DNA from: Melaminivora suipulveris
GTDB taxonomy: Bacteria; Pseudomonadota; Gammaproteobacteria; Burkholderiales; Burkholderiaceae_C
Direction of reading: 5' to 3'
NCBI RefSeq assembly: GCF_003008575.1
Contig: NZ_CP027667.1
Coordinates: 1,740,501-1,804,500, forward strand
DNA length: 64,000 nucleotides
Positions 43,261 to 52,037 of the stretch are shown piece after piece. Numbering within the stretch: the first letter of the stretch is position 1; the number at the start of each line of letters is the position of its first letter. The translations under genes were made by a program, and so were the position numbers. Below the pieces are notes generated by a model, which saw nothing but the letters and a program-made list of their open reading frames with translations, was not told the origin of the DNA and made no database searches.

Positions 43261-45624
43261 TCAGCCCGGCGGCAGGCTCCACCACGCCGGCAGCAGCGCC
43301 TGCACCTCGGCGCGCGCGAAACGGTCGTCGATCAGATGGAGCACGCCCCGGTCCTCGGGCGAGCGGATGACGCGCCCGGCCGCCTGCACCACCTTGTGCA
43401 GGCCGGGATAGAGATAGGCGTAGTCATAGCCGCGGCCGAAGAGCGCCTGCATGCGCGCACGCACCTGCTCGTTCACTGCGTTGACCTGCGGCAACCCCAG
43501 CGTGCATAAAAACGCGCCGATCAGCCGCCGGCCCGGCAGGTCAACACCTTCGGCGAAAGCGCCGCCCAGCACGGCAAAGGCGATGCCCTGCCCGCCCTCG
43601 GTGAAGCGCGCCAGAAAGTCGCGCTGCGCGTCCTCGCCCATGCGCCGCTGCTGGCGCCACTGCGGCACCTCGGGGTGGCGCGTGGCGAAGGCGCCCGCGA
43701 CCTGTTCCAGATAGTCGTAGCTGCTGAAGAACGCCAGGTAGTTGCCCGGCTGCGCGGCGAACTGCTGCGCCAGGAGCGGCGCGATGGCGCCGACCGACTG
43801 CGCGCGGTGCGCCCAGCGCGTGGAGATGTGCCGCGCCACGTGCACGGCAAGCTGACTGGCGGCAAAGGGCGCGGCCACTTCGATGGCGGCGTGGTCCTGC
43901 GGCAGGCCCAGCAGATCGGCGTGGTAGTGCGCGGGCTTTAGCGTCGCGGAAAACAGCGTCGCCGTGTGCGCCGCGGCCCAGCGCGGCGCCAGGTGCTGCG
44001 CCGGCACGATGCAGCGCAGCGTCAGCGAGCAGTCCCCCTGCCCGCCGCGCTGGCTGTCGATGAGCGAGTGCTGCGCGTCGAACTGTTCCAGCAGCGCCGT
44101 GAAGGCCAGCAGCGCGAAGTGCCACTCCAGCAGCGGCGCATCCAGCGCCTGCGGCTCGTCGGCCAGGTGCTCGGACAGGGCCTGGGTGCAGCGCGCCAAT
44201 GCTGCGGCCAGGGGCGGCGCCAGCGCGGTCAGCACGGCGTAGTCCTCAATCTGCTCGCGCTGCATGGCCAGCCAGGCGCGGCGCACCGCCGTGAGCGCTT
44301 TCTTGATGCGCGGCGCTCCCGCCGCTGTGGCCGAGCGCATGGCCTGGCGCAGCGCCTCGGGCGACAACGTGGCGCTGTACATGCCGCGCGCGCGCTCGAC
44401 CAGGTTGTGCGCCTCGTCCACCAAGAGCGCCGCGCGCCAGCCCTGCTGCTGCGCCAGCGCGTGCAGCAGGGCGCTGGTATCGAACCAGTAGTTGTAGTCG
44501 CCCACCACCACGTCGGCCCAGCGCGCCAGTTCCTGCGACAGGTAGTAGGGGCAGATGCCATGCGCCAGCGCCACTTCGCGCACGCGGGCCTGGGTCAGCA
44601 GGGCCGGAGCTGGCGGCGCCAGCGCCGCGCCGCGCGCGCCCTCCAGGCGGTCGAAAAAGCCGGCGGCCAGCGGGCAGGCCGCGCCGTGGCAGGCGCTGCC
44701 GGGGTGCTCGCAGGCCTTGTCGCGCGCCACCAGCTCCAGCACGCGCAGCGGCGCGGCGGCTGCCGCTTGGGCGTCGGCCTGCGGCGCGCCCTGCGCGAGC
44801 AGCGCCAGCGCATCCAGCGCCATCTGCCGGCCCGAGGTCTTGGCCGTCAGATACAGCAGCTTGTCCAGGCGCTGGTCCGCCGCCGCCTTGAGCTGGCCGA
44901 ACAGCGTCGCCGCCGTCTTGCCGATGCCCGTGGGCGCCTGCGCCAGCAGGCAGCGGCCGGCCTGCGCGGCGCGCCAGACGTGCGCCGCCAGATCGCGCTG
45001 GCCGCTGCGAAAGGCCGGGTGCGGGAAGGCCAGGGTTTTCAGGGCCGCGTCGCGCGCGCTGCGGTGCGCGGCCTCCAGCTCGGCCCAGTGCAGGTAGCGC
45101 TGGCACTGCTGCTCGAAATGCGTGCGCAGCGCTTGGGCAGTGTGCGTCTCGGCAAAGGCGGTTTCCTGGCCGCTGTCCACGTCCAGGTAGACCAGCGCCA
45201 CCTCCAGCTGCGCCAGGCCACGCGCCTGGCACAGGAGCCAGCCGTAGACCTTGGCCTGCGCCCAGTGCAACGCGCGCTGGCCGGGGTTTTGCCGCGCCAG
45301 GCTGCCGCGGTGCGTCTTGACCTCTTCCAGCCGGCCGCGCGCTGCATCGAACCCGTCGGCGCGGCCGCGCACCAGCAGCGCGCCGTGGCGGCCCTGCAGG
45401 CTGATCTCGCGCTCGTAGCCGGCGCCGCGGCTGGCGGCCACGCGGCTGTGGCCGGCGATGCCTTCCAGCGCCGTGGGTGCGGGGGTATAGCGCAGGTCCA
45501 GGTCGCCGCTGCGCGCGGTGAACTCGCACAGCGCGCGCACGGCCACGGTGTGGCGCGCGGGCTCCAGTGGCGGTTCGAAAGACGCGATTTCAAGGCAAAT
45601 CGAGCCTGAGTCGGCGTGTTTCAT
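43261..45624 (-). CDS. DinG/XPD-family DNA helicase with N-terminal PD-(D/E)XK-like domain
   Basis: A 787-residue superfamily 2 helicase. Motifs: Walker A QAPTGIGKT (229-237), a four-Cys iron-sulfur region (KACEHPGSACHGAACP and a later GICPYY), DEAH box LVDEAHN, and motif VI QAAGRVIRSPEDRG. The first 130 residues contain RGRADGFD, LEEVK (Asp90, Glu101, Lys103) and QAKVY, the arrangement of RecB/Cas4-like nucleases. It probably unwinds, and perhaps cuts, DNA in repair. The ATG at 45624 lies inside a dispersed repeat, so the true start may be a GTG about 75 bp further in (HTVAVRALCEF). Its upstream neighbour also looks like a nuclease. Confidence 0.88.
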   Translation of the reverse strand: MKHADSGSICLEIASFEPPLEPARHTVAVRALCEFTARSGDLDLRYTPAPTALEGIAGHSRVAASRGAGYEREISLQGRHGALLVRGRADGFDAARGRLEEVKTHRGSLARQNPGQRALHWAQAKVYGWLLCQARGLAQLEVALVYLDVDSGQETAFAETHTAQALRTHFEQQCQRYLHWAELEAAHRSARDAALKTLAFPHPAFRSGQRDLAAHVWRAAQAGRCLLAQAPTGIGKTAATLFGQLKAAADQRLDKLLYLTAKTSGRQMALDALALLAQGAPQADAQAAAAAPLRVLELVARDKACEHPGSACHGAACPLAAGFFDRLEGARGAALAPPAPALLTQARVREVALAHGICPYYLSQELARWADVVVGDYNYWFDTSALLHALAQQQGWRAALLVDEAHNLVERARGMYSATLSPEALRQAMRSATAAGAPRIKKALTAVRRAWLAMQREQIEDYAVLTALAPPLAAALARCTQALSEHLADEPQALDAPLLEWHFALLAFTALLEQFDAQHSLIDSQRGGQGDCSLTLRCIVPAQHLAPRWAAAHTATLFSATLKPAHYHADLLGLPQDHAAIEVAAPFAASQLAVHVARHISTRWAHRAQSVGAIAPLLAQQFAAQPGNYLAFFSSYDYLEQVAGAFATRHPEVPQWRQQRRMGEDAQRDFLARFTEGGQGIAFAVLGGAFAEGVDLPGRRLIGAFLCTLGLPQVNAVNEQVRARMQALFGRGYDYAYLYPGLHKVVQAAGRVIRSPEDRGVLHLIDDRFARAEVQALLPAWWSLPPG

Positions 45625-45655
45625 ACGTATGCAGCTATCAAAACGATAGCTTACG
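45607..45655 (-). repeat. Dispersed intergenic repeat, copy 9
   Basis: In minus orientation it reads GCTATCGTTTTGATAGCTGC, then GAAACACGCCGACTCAG. It covers the predicted helicase start codon and touches the stop of the upstream gene. Confidence 0.72.
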
Positions 45656-46463
45656 CATCGCCCAGGCGCGGCTGCGCGTCGTCGGCCGGGGCCAGCGGCG
45701 TGGCCCGGCACAGCGCCATCCAGACGTCGAACGGCAGGGTGCAGCGCGCATGGCGCGCGGGCCGCACCAGCTCGAAGCGCGCGCCGCGTCCCTCCTCGTC
45801 GGGCGTGCCGTGCATCAGCCAGACGCCGAACTCGCCCGGCAGCTCGCGGGCCTCGGCGACGCCGGCCGGGAAGACGTAGTGGCACTCCTCGCACAGCCAC
45901 TGGTAGGCGCGGCGCTTGGCAGCGTGGCGCAGGTCGGACAGCAGATCGGCGCGGCTGGCCTTGACCTCGTGCACCATGGGGCGCAGGTAGCCGGGTACGG
46001 TGGTGTGGCGCACGGAAAACAGGTCCGGCCGCGCCACGCGCCAGACGCGCGCGGCGGCTTGCGCGGCGGGCGTGGCGGCCTCCTCATCCCACAGGGTGGC
46101 CGGGGGCGCGGCGCTGGCCTCGACTGCGGCGCCGGGCGGCTCCTCGTCCGGCGCCAGCGCCGCGCGCAGCGACAGCTCGCGCCACACGATGCGCCCGGCC
46201 GGCAGCAGCTGCTGGCGCGCAAAGGCCAGCGCCATGCGGTCGTGCAGGCTGATGCGCCGCTGGCCGGCGCGGCGCGCCTCGGCCAGCCAGGCGATGCCGG
46301 CATCGGTCACGCGCAGCAGGGTGTGGCCCTCGGCGCTTGTCTGGCGCTCGAGCATGCCGGCGGCCAGCAGGTCGATCTCGACCCCGTCCTGGCACGGCCA
46401 GCCAGCGGAGCGCCAGACGTCCATCAGGCGCTTGCGGTGGTGGCGAAGCAGTGGGGACGGCAT
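45651..46463 (-). CDS. Putative PD-(D/E)XK nuclease-like protein
   Basis: A 270-residue protein I do not recognise by name. The N-terminal 70 residues look like a winged-helix domain (EIDLLAAGMLER...LRVTDAGIAWLAEA). The C-terminal part contains RPDLFSVR (Asp147) and MVHEVKASRADLL (Glu166, Lys168), an arrangement typical of PD-(D/E)XK nucleases, and CEECHYVFPAG. It precedes the helicase gene by about 26 bp in the same direction, so a joint role in DNA repair is likely. An Ala/Pro-rich linker lies at about 100-140. A GTG at 46484 is an alternative start. Confidence 0.72.
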   Translation of the reverse strand: MPSPLLRHHRKRLMDVWRSAGWPCQDGVEIDLLAAGMLERQTSAEGHTLLRVTDAGIAWLAEARRAGQRRISLHDRMALAFARQQLLPAGRIVWRELSLRAALAPDEEPPGAAVEASAAPPATLWDEEAATPAAQAAARVWRVARPDLFSVRHTTVPGYLRPMVHEVKASRADLLSDLRHAAKRRAYQWLCEECHYVFPAGVAEARELPGEFGVWLMHGTPDEEGRGARFELVRPARHARCTLPFDVWMALCRATPLAPADDAQPRLGDA

Positions 46464-46763
46464 GGGCTGTTGCGCGCAAAACACTGATTATAAAAACAGG
46501 GGCAAAGGCCTTGCTCGTCATCGCCCGCCGCGCTGCCAGGCGGCCGGCACTTGCCGCTCGGTGTATGCCCGAATGCTCGGCGGGAGCGCTTTCCTGCAGC
46601 ATTCGCGCCCTTGCGTTTTTCGTTTGCCATGGCGCGTCGCCGGCACCGTTGCGTTGCGAACCGGCGCCCCGGCTGAGCAATGACCGCCGCACGATGACCC
46701 TGGACTCGGCGCGCGCTGCCCCTATGATTGTTTTCCACCCTCCTTGCCCAGAGTCCTCGCTTC
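46464..46763 (+). promoter_or_regulatory. Intergenic region with candidate promoter of the pigment cluster
   Basis: 300 bp between divergent genes with no credible ORF. TGGACT (46701-46706), a 16 bp spacer and TATGAT (46723-46728) form a candidate sigma-70 promoter 35 bp before the halogenase-like gene. Confidence 0.45.
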
Positions 46764-48110
46764 ATGAACGCAGTCCCTGAAAACGCCCCGGACACGATCG
46801 AACCGGAGCGCTGCGACGTGCTGGTGGTGGGCGGCGGGCCGGCCGGCTCCACCGTGGCCACGCTGCTGGCCGAGCGCGGTTATCAAGTGGTGGTGCTGGA
46901 CAAGGACCGCCACCCGCGCTTTCACATCGGCGAGTCGCTGCTGCCGGCCAACCTGCCGCTGTTCGAGCGCTTAGGGATAGCCGAGGAAATGCGCGCCATC
47001 GGCATGCACAAGCCGGGCGCGGAGTTCGTCTCGCCACAGCACACGCACACGCAGACCTTTCAGTTTGCCGACGCCTGGGACAAGTCCATGCCGCACGCCT
47101 ACCAGGTCAAGCGCGCCGAGTTCGACGAGCTGCTGCTGGCCAACGCCGGGTACAAGGGCGCACAGGTGCACCAGGGCACGCGTGCGACCAGCGTCGATTT
47201 TCTCCAGGATGGCAGCGTGCAGGTCGACGCCAAGCACCCCGGCGGCGTGCGCAAGCGCTGGCAGGCGCGCTTTTTGATCGACGCCTCGGGGCGCGACACC
47301 TTTCTGGGCAACCGCTTTCGCATCAAGGAACGCAACCCGGTGCATACCAGCGCGGCGGTGTACGCGCACTTCACGCATGCCAGGCGGCACGAGGGCCTGG
47401 CCGAGGGCAACATCTCGATTCTGTGGTTCGAGCACGGCTGGTTCTGGTTCATCCCCATGAGCGCGGACACCACCAGCGTCGGCATGGTGACCTGGCCGCA
47501 CCACATGAAGACACGCGCCGGGCGCAGCCTGGAGCAGTTCCTGATGGACAACATCGCCTCCTGTGCGCCGCTGGCCGAGCGCCTGGCGCAGGCCGAGCGC
47601 GTCACCGAGGTGGAGGCGACCGGCAACTTTTCGTACTCGTGCACGCGCAACCACGGCAGCAATTACCTGATGCTGGGCGACGCCTATGCTTTCGTCGACC
47701 CGGTGTTCTCGTCGGGCGTGTGGCTGGCCATGCACAGCGCCGTGGTCGGCGCCGAGACGGTGGACACTTGCCTGCAAAAGCCTGCCGAGGCGCCGGCCGC
47801 GCTGCGCCGCTTCGACCGCGTCATGCGCCACGGCCCGCGCCAGTTCTCCTGGTTCATCTACCGCATGACCAACCCCATCATGCGCGACTTCTTCATGTAC
47901 CCGAAGAACGTGTTGCGCGTGAAGGAGGCGCTCTTGTCGGTCCTGGCCGGGGACATTTTCGGCAAGACGCCCATCTGGCGCTCGCTGCTGGTTTTCAAGG
48001 CGCTGTACTACTCGGCCAATGTGCTGCAGCCGCGCCGCGCGTATGCGGCCTGGAAGAAGCGCCGCTGGAACATCCGCCCGGTCGATGACTCCGCACAGTA
48101 CCAGCCCTGA
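46764..48110 (+). CDS. Flavin-dependent halogenase-like oxidoreductase
   Basis: A 448-residue FAD enzyme. GGGPAG (23-28) binds FAD, and RFHIGESLLP follows. WFWFIP (226-231) fits the WxWxIP signature used to tell flavin-dependent halogenases from monooxygenases, and Lys83 in MHKPGAEF is in the place of the catalytic lysine of phenol and pyrrole halogenases. GDAYAFVDPVFSSGV is the second FAD motif. Such genes are standard in xanthomonadin and related aryl polyene clusters. It opens the plus-strand arm of the pigment cluster. Substrate (aryl head group on ACP or the polyene) and halide are not known. The ATG at 46764 is taken as start; one at 46728 overlaps the candidate promoter. Confidence 0.85.
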   Translation: MNAVPENAPDTIEPERCDVLVVGGGPAGSTVATLLAERGYQVVVLDKDRHPRFHIGESLLPANLPLFERLGIAEEMRAIGMHKPGAEFVSPQHTHTQTFQFADAWDKSMPHAYQVKRAEFDELLLANAGYKGAQVHQGTRATSVDFLQDGSVQVDAKHPGGVRKRWQARFLIDASGRDTFLGNRFRIKERNPVHTSAAVYAHFTHARRHEGLAEGNISILWFEHGWFWFIPMSADTTSVGMVTWPHHMKTRAGRSLEQFLMDNIASCAPLAERLAQAERVTEVEATGNFSYSCTRNHGSNYLMLGDAYAFVDPVFSSGVWLAMHSAVVGAETVDTCLQKPAEAPAALRRFDRVMRHGPRQFSWFIYRMTNPIMRDFFMYPKNVLRVKEALLSVLAGDIFGKTPIWRSLLVFKALYYSANVLQPRRAYAAWKKRRWNIRPVDDSAQYQP

Positions 48111-48111
48111 G

Positions 48112-48870
48112 ATGCGCCCGCGCGCCTCCGCGGGCGTGCTGTGGCGCGCCTACGAGCGCCTGGCCATGGCCATCGGCCTGGGCACGCTGGCGCTGCTGTG
48201 CCTGGCCTGGCTGCCCTTTGCCGCGCTGCTGTATCCCGTGTTGCCGCGCGTGCCGGCGCAGCGCCTGGGGCGCTCGGTCATCACGCTGGCGTTTCGCTTC
48301 TATCTGGCCGTGTTGTCACTCTTGTGCGGCTGCCGGTTCGATCTCTCGGCGCTGGATGCACTGCAGCGCGAGCGCTCGTTGATCATCGCGGCCAACCATC
48401 CCTCGCTGCTCGATGCGGTGGTGCTGGTCTCGCGCCTGCCCAATGCCGTGTGCGTCATGAAGGCCAGCCTGCTGGACAACATCCTGTTCGGCGCCGCCGC
48501 GCGCATTGCGCGCTACGTGCGCAACGACGGCGCGGCGCAACTGCTCAGAAACGGCTGCCAGGCCCTGGCCGAGGGCGCGCAGGTGGTGCTGTTTCCCGAA
48601 GGCTCGCGCACGCAGCAGTTCCCGCTCGATCCGCTGGGGCGCACGCTGGGCGTGCTGGCCAAGCGCGCGCACGTGCCGGTGCAGGCCGTGCTGCTGGAGT
48701 ATTCGACGCCCTACCTGGGCAAGCGCTGGCCGCTGTGGGCGCCACCGGTGCTGCCACTGGTCTGCACGGCGCGGCTGGGCTGCCGCTTCGATCCCCCGAG
48801 CGACCATCCGGCCTTCACCCAGGCGCTGGAGCAGCACCTGCGCGCCGAACTGACCACCCCGGCTCCATGA
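48112..48870 (+). CDS. Lysophospholipid acyltransferase-like protein (PlsC family)
   Basis: A 252-residue membrane-associated acyltransferase. It has a hydrophobic N-terminal segment (about 18-45), the catalytic HX4D motif NHPSLLD (His96, Asp101) and the binding motif FPEGSR. In aryl polyene clusters such enzymes attach the polyene chain to a lipid or sugar carrier. It starts 2 bp after the halogenase stop; an alternative ATG at 48085 overlaps that gene. Its stop overlaps the glycosyltransferase start (ATGA). Confidence 0.88.
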   Translation: MRPRASAGVLWRAYERLAMAIGLGTLALLCLAWLPFAALLYPVLPRVPAQRLGRSVITLAFRFYLAVLSLLCGCRFDLSALDALQRERSLIIAANHPSLLDAVVLVSRLPNAVCVMKASLLDNILFGAAARIARYVRNDGAAQLLRNGCQALAEGAQVVLFPEGSRTQQFPLDPLGRTLGVLAKRAHVPVQAVLLEYSTPYLGKRWPLWAPPVLPLVCTARLGCRFDPPSDHPAFTQALEQHLRAELTTPAP

Positions 48871-49631
48871 GCGCACCCAACCCGTCCACCACGCATCTGG
48901 TGTTGATCCCGAGCTACAACCCTGGGCGCACGGTGCTGGAGACCGTGCGCGCGGCGCGCCGCCACTGGAGTCCCGTATGGGTCGTCGTCGATGGCAGCAC
49001 CGATGGCAGCGATGCTTGGTTGATGGAGATGGCCGCGGCTGACCCGCACTTGCACGTCATCGTGCAGCCGGTGAACCAGGGCAAGGGCGCGGCGGTGCTG
49101 GAAGGCATCCGGCAGGCGCGCGCGGCCGGTTTCACGCACGCGCTGACCATGGACTCGGACGGTCAGCACCCAGCGCATCTGATCCCCGACTTCATGCACG
49201 CCTCGCAGGCCGAGCCCGATGCGATGGTGCTGGGCAAACCCGTTTTCGGGCCGGAGGCGCCGGCACTGCGCGTCAACGGCCGCAAGGTGTCCAACGCCTG
49301 GGCGAATCTGGAGACGCTGTGGGCCGGCATCGGCGACTCGCTGTACGGCTTTCGCGTGTATCCGGTAGCGCCGCTGATCGAAGTCATGCAGGGCCAGCGC
49401 TTCATGCGCCGCTTCGACTTCGATCCCGAGGCCGTCGTGCGCCTGTCCTGGGCCGGCGTGCCAGCCGTGAATCTGGACGCGCCCGTGCGCTACCTGGACG
49501 TCAGCGAAGGCGGCGTATCGCACTTTCGCTACCTGCGCGACAACACGCTGCTGACATGGATGCACACGCGCCTGTTCCTGGGCTTCGTGCTGCGCCTGCC
49601 CCGACTGGTCGCGCGCCGGACGCGCGCCTGA
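48867..49631 (+). CDS. Family 2 glycosyltransferase
   Basis: A 254-residue GT-A fold glycosyltransferase. LIPSYNPGRTV opens the nucleotide-sugar domain, VVDGSTDGS and NQGKGAAVLEG follow, and MDSDGQH (DxD region) binds the metal and sugar nucleotide. It lacks a clear membrane helix. With the adjoining acyltransferase it probably builds the glycolipid anchor of the aryl polyene, as GT2 genes do in related clusters. The start overlaps the preceding stop by 4 bp. Confidence 0.9.
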   Translation: MSAPNPSTTHLVLIPSYNPGRTVLETVRAARRHWSPVWVVVDGSTDGSDAWLMEMAAADPHLHVIVQPVNQGKGAAVLEGIRQARAAGFTHALTMDSDGQHPAHLIPDFMHASQAEPDAMVLGKPVFGPEAPALRVNGRKVSNAWANLETLWAGIGDSLYGFRVYPVAPLIEVMQGQRFMRRFDFDPEAVVRLSWAGVPAVNLDAPVRYLDVSEGGVSHFRYLRDNTLLTWMHTRLFLGFVLRLPRLVARRTRA

Positions 49632-49650
49632 CCACCGAAAGGACGACACC

Positions 49651-50919
49651 ATGGGCATCGTCGAGCGCTACCTGATCGCATTGGCCATCATCTTTACCGT
49701 CCCCTGGGCGCTATGGCGCTTCGGCCGCACCGACCGCTGGGCGCCGCTGGTGGTGGTGCAGATCCTGGCCGGCATCGTGCTCGGCCCCGGCCTGCTGGGG
49801 CGCTGGTTTCCCGAGCAGCACGCCTTCGTGCTGACGCCCGACGTGATGCAGGCGCTCAGTGGCCTGGCCTGGTGGGCGGTCATGCTGTTCGTGATGATCG
49901 CCGGCATCGAGCTGGACCTGCGCCAGGCCTGGCGCCGGCGCCTGGAGAGCGGCGTCACCGCCGGCCTGGCGCTGGGCGTGCCGCTGCTGCTGGGCAGCGC
50001 CGCCGCCATTCCGCTGGTGCTCACCCCCGGCTGGATGGGCGCGCAGGCGCTGCCCTGGCAGTTCGTGCTCGGCGTGGGCATGTCGTGCGCGGTGACGGCG
50101 TTGCCCATCCTGCTGCTGCTCATGGACAAGCTGGAGCTCACGCGCCACCCGCTGGGCCAGCGCATCCTGCGTTATGCCAGCCTGGACGACCTGGCGATCT
50201 GGGCGGTGCTGGCGCTGATCGTCATGGACTGGGAGCGCGTGGGCCGGCAGGCCGGCTTCATGCTGGCCTTCGGAGTGGTCACCTGGGCCTTCAGGCGGCT
50301 GATGGTGCGCGCCAGCGAGACCGACCGCTGGTGTTTGCTGCCGATCTGGCTGGCCGTATGCGCCTTTGGCGCCGACTGGGCCGGGCTGCATTTCATGGTC
50401 GGCGCCTTCCTGGCCGGAGCGGTGCTGGACGCCGAATGGTTCGATCAGCGGCGCATGGACCTGCTGCGCAGCCACGTGCTGCTGGTGCTGATGCCGGTGT
50501 TCTTCCTGTCCACCGGGCTGCGCACCAGCTGGGACACCGGCGGCTGGGACGTGGCGGGCGCCGCCGCGCTGCTGCTCGTCGCCTCGGTGGTGGGCAAGCT
50601 GGCCGGAGTGCACGCCGCCGGGCGCCTGCTGGGCTGGGGGCCCGGCGAGGCCAGCGTGATCGGCTGGCTGCTGCAGACCAAGGCGCTGATCATGATCGTT
50701 TTCGCCAACGTGCTGCTGGACCGGCACATCATCACCGGCGCCACCTTCACCGCGCTGCTGTTGATGGCGGTGGGCAGCACCATGCTGACCATCCCCATCG
50801 TCGAACCCAGGCTGGCGCGGCTGCTCGGGCGCGCCACCCGTTCAGGCCATGCCGCCGTTGACCGAAATGACCTGGCCGGTGATGTAGCTGGCGCGGTCGG
50901 AGGCGAGAAAGTCCACTAG
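49651..50919 (+). CDS. Cation:proton antiporter (CPA2/KefB-like)
   Basis: A 422-residue membrane protein with about 11-12 helices resembling the Na+/H+ exchanger (CPA2) domain: QILAGIVLGPGLLG, FVMIAGIELDL, YASLDDLAIWAVL and FHMVGAFLAGA-like sequence. There is no C-terminal TrkA-N domain. AAAGGACG precedes the ATG. The last 26 codons (50842-50919) overlap the 3' end of the convergent fabG-like gene and look unrelated to the transport domain, so the natural C-terminus may have been extended by loss of an earlier stop. Its role next to pigment genes is unknown. Confidence 0.85.
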   Translation: MGIVERYLIALAIIFTVPWALWRFGRTDRWAPLVVVQILAGIVLGPGLLGRWFPEQHAFVLTPDVMQALSGLAWWAVMLFVMIAGIELDLRQAWRRRLESGVTAGLALGVPLLLGSAAAIPLVLTPGWMGAQALPWQFVLGVGMSCAVTALPILLLLMDKLELTRHPLGQRILRYASLDDLAIWAVLALIVMDWERVGRQAGFMLAFGVVTWAFRRLMVRASETDRWCLLPIWLAVCAFGADWAGLHFMVGAFLAGAVLDAEWFDQRRMDLLRSHVLLVLMPVFFLSTGLRTSWDTGGWDVAGAAALLLVASVVGKLAGVHAAGRLLGWGPGEASVIGWLLQTKALIMIVFANVLLDRHIITGATFTALLLMAVGSTMLTIPIVEPRLARLLGRATRSGHAAVDRNDLAGDVAGAVGGEKVH

Positions 50920-51594
50920 GTCGGCCACCTCGTGCGGCCGGCCGGCGCGGCGCGCCGGCACCATGGTCTGCACGGCCTGCGCGCTGAACTGCCCCTGCGC
51001 CATGCCGGTGTCAATGATTCCGGGCGCGACCACGTTCACCGTCACGCCGCGGCTGGCCAGCTCCAGCGACAAGGCTTTGCTGGCCGAGTGCAGCGCGCCC
51101 TTGGCGGCGGCGTAGTTGACCTGGCCGCGGTTGCCCATCACCGCCGCCACCGACGACACGCTGATGATGCGGCCCCAGCGTGTGCGCAGCATGGGCAGCG
51201 TGAGCGGCTGGGTGACGTTGAAGAAGCCGCCCAGCGAGACGTCGACGACGCGGTCCCATTGCTCGCCGCTCATGCCGGGAAAGACAGCGTCGTCGTGAAT
51301 GCCGGCGTTGTTGACCAGCACCTGGATGGGGCCATCCTCCAGCAGCGCGTCGAGCGCCTCGCGGCATGCGGCGCGGTCGGTCACGTCGAAGGCCAGCGCC
51401 TGCGCCTGCGCGCCGGCGCCGCGCAGCCGCTCGGCCAGCACCTGGGCGCGTTCCAGCCCATGGTTGGCATGCACGATGACCGCAAAGCCCGAAGTGGCCA
51501 GCCGCTCGCAGATGGCTGCGCCGATGCCGCCGCTGCCACCGGTCACCAGCGCACGCCGGGCCGGGGCGAAAGAAGACTCGGGAACTGGCGTCAT
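50842..51594 (-). CDS. 3-oxoacyl-ACP reductase (FabG-like), aryl polyene ketoreductase
   Basis: A 250-residue SDR with TGGSGGIG (18-25), NNAG (95-98), and catalytic Ser148, Tyr161 and Lys165 (VNYAAAK). It reduces the beta-keto group on ACP during polyene chain extension, the role of ApeQ in characterised clusters. The gene is the last of the long minus-strand operon; its ATG overlaps the dehydratase stop by 4 bp. It converges with the antiporter gene and overlaps it by 78 bp. Confidence 0.93.
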   Translation of the reverse strand: MTPVPESSFAPARRALVTGGSGGIGAAICERLATSGFAVIVHANHGLERAQVLAERLRGAGAQAQALAFDVTDRAACREALDALLEDGPIQVLVNNAGIHDDAVFPGMSGEQWDRVVDVSLGGFFNVTQPLTLPMLRTRWGRIISVSSVAAVMGNRGQVNYAAAKGALHSASKALSLELASRGVTVNVVAPGIIDTGMAQGQFSAQAVQTMVPARRAGRPHEVADLVDFLASDRASYITGQVISVNGGMA

Positions 51595-52037
51595 GCCACT
51601 GCTCCCGCGTCGAGCACCACCGACGCGCGACCCTCGATGAGCATGCGCTCACCTGCGCGGACGTCGAAGCGGTACAGGATCAGTCTGTCGTCGCCCGACA
51701 GGCGTTGCGCCTGCACCTGCAGCGTCTCCGCTTGATCGTCCAGCCGCATGGCGTACAGGCGCACGTCACGCACGCTGGTGAGGTAGCCCACGCCCAGCGG
51801 CGCGCCGTCGGCAGCCAGCAGCACGCCATGCACCGCCATGGCCTGCGCGGCGTACTCGATGCCTGCGGCGATACCCAGCTGGCCTTCGGCGCGCAAGGGA
51901 TGGTCGGCCGCGCGGTGGCTGGTGGCGCTGCACAGCACGCCTTGCGCGTCCCAGCGCACGACGCAATCGAGCAGGCACATGCTGCCCTGGTGCGGGATAT
52001 GCGCCGCGATCCAGGCATGGTTCAGGAGGCCTTGCAT
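51591..52037 (-). CDS. Hotdog 3-hydroxyacyl-ACP dehydratase (ApeP-like)
   Basis: A 148-residue hotdog protein. AAHIPHQGSMCLLD (12-24) matches the N-terminal signature of aryl polyene dehydratases, with His16 as the likely catalytic residue, and AAGIEYAAQAMAVHG forms the central helix. It removes water to create each new double bond. The start at 52037 overlaps the end of the ketosynthase-like gene by 16 bp, and the stop overlaps fabG by 4 bp. Confidence 0.87.
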   Translation of the reverse strand: MQGLLNHAWIAAHIPHQGSMCLLDCVVRWDAQGVLCSATSHRAADHPLRAEGQLGIAAGIEYAAQAMAVHGVLLAADGAPLGVGYLTSVRDVRLYAMRLDDQAETLQVQAQRLSGDDRLILYRFDVRAGERMLIEGRASVVLDAGAVA

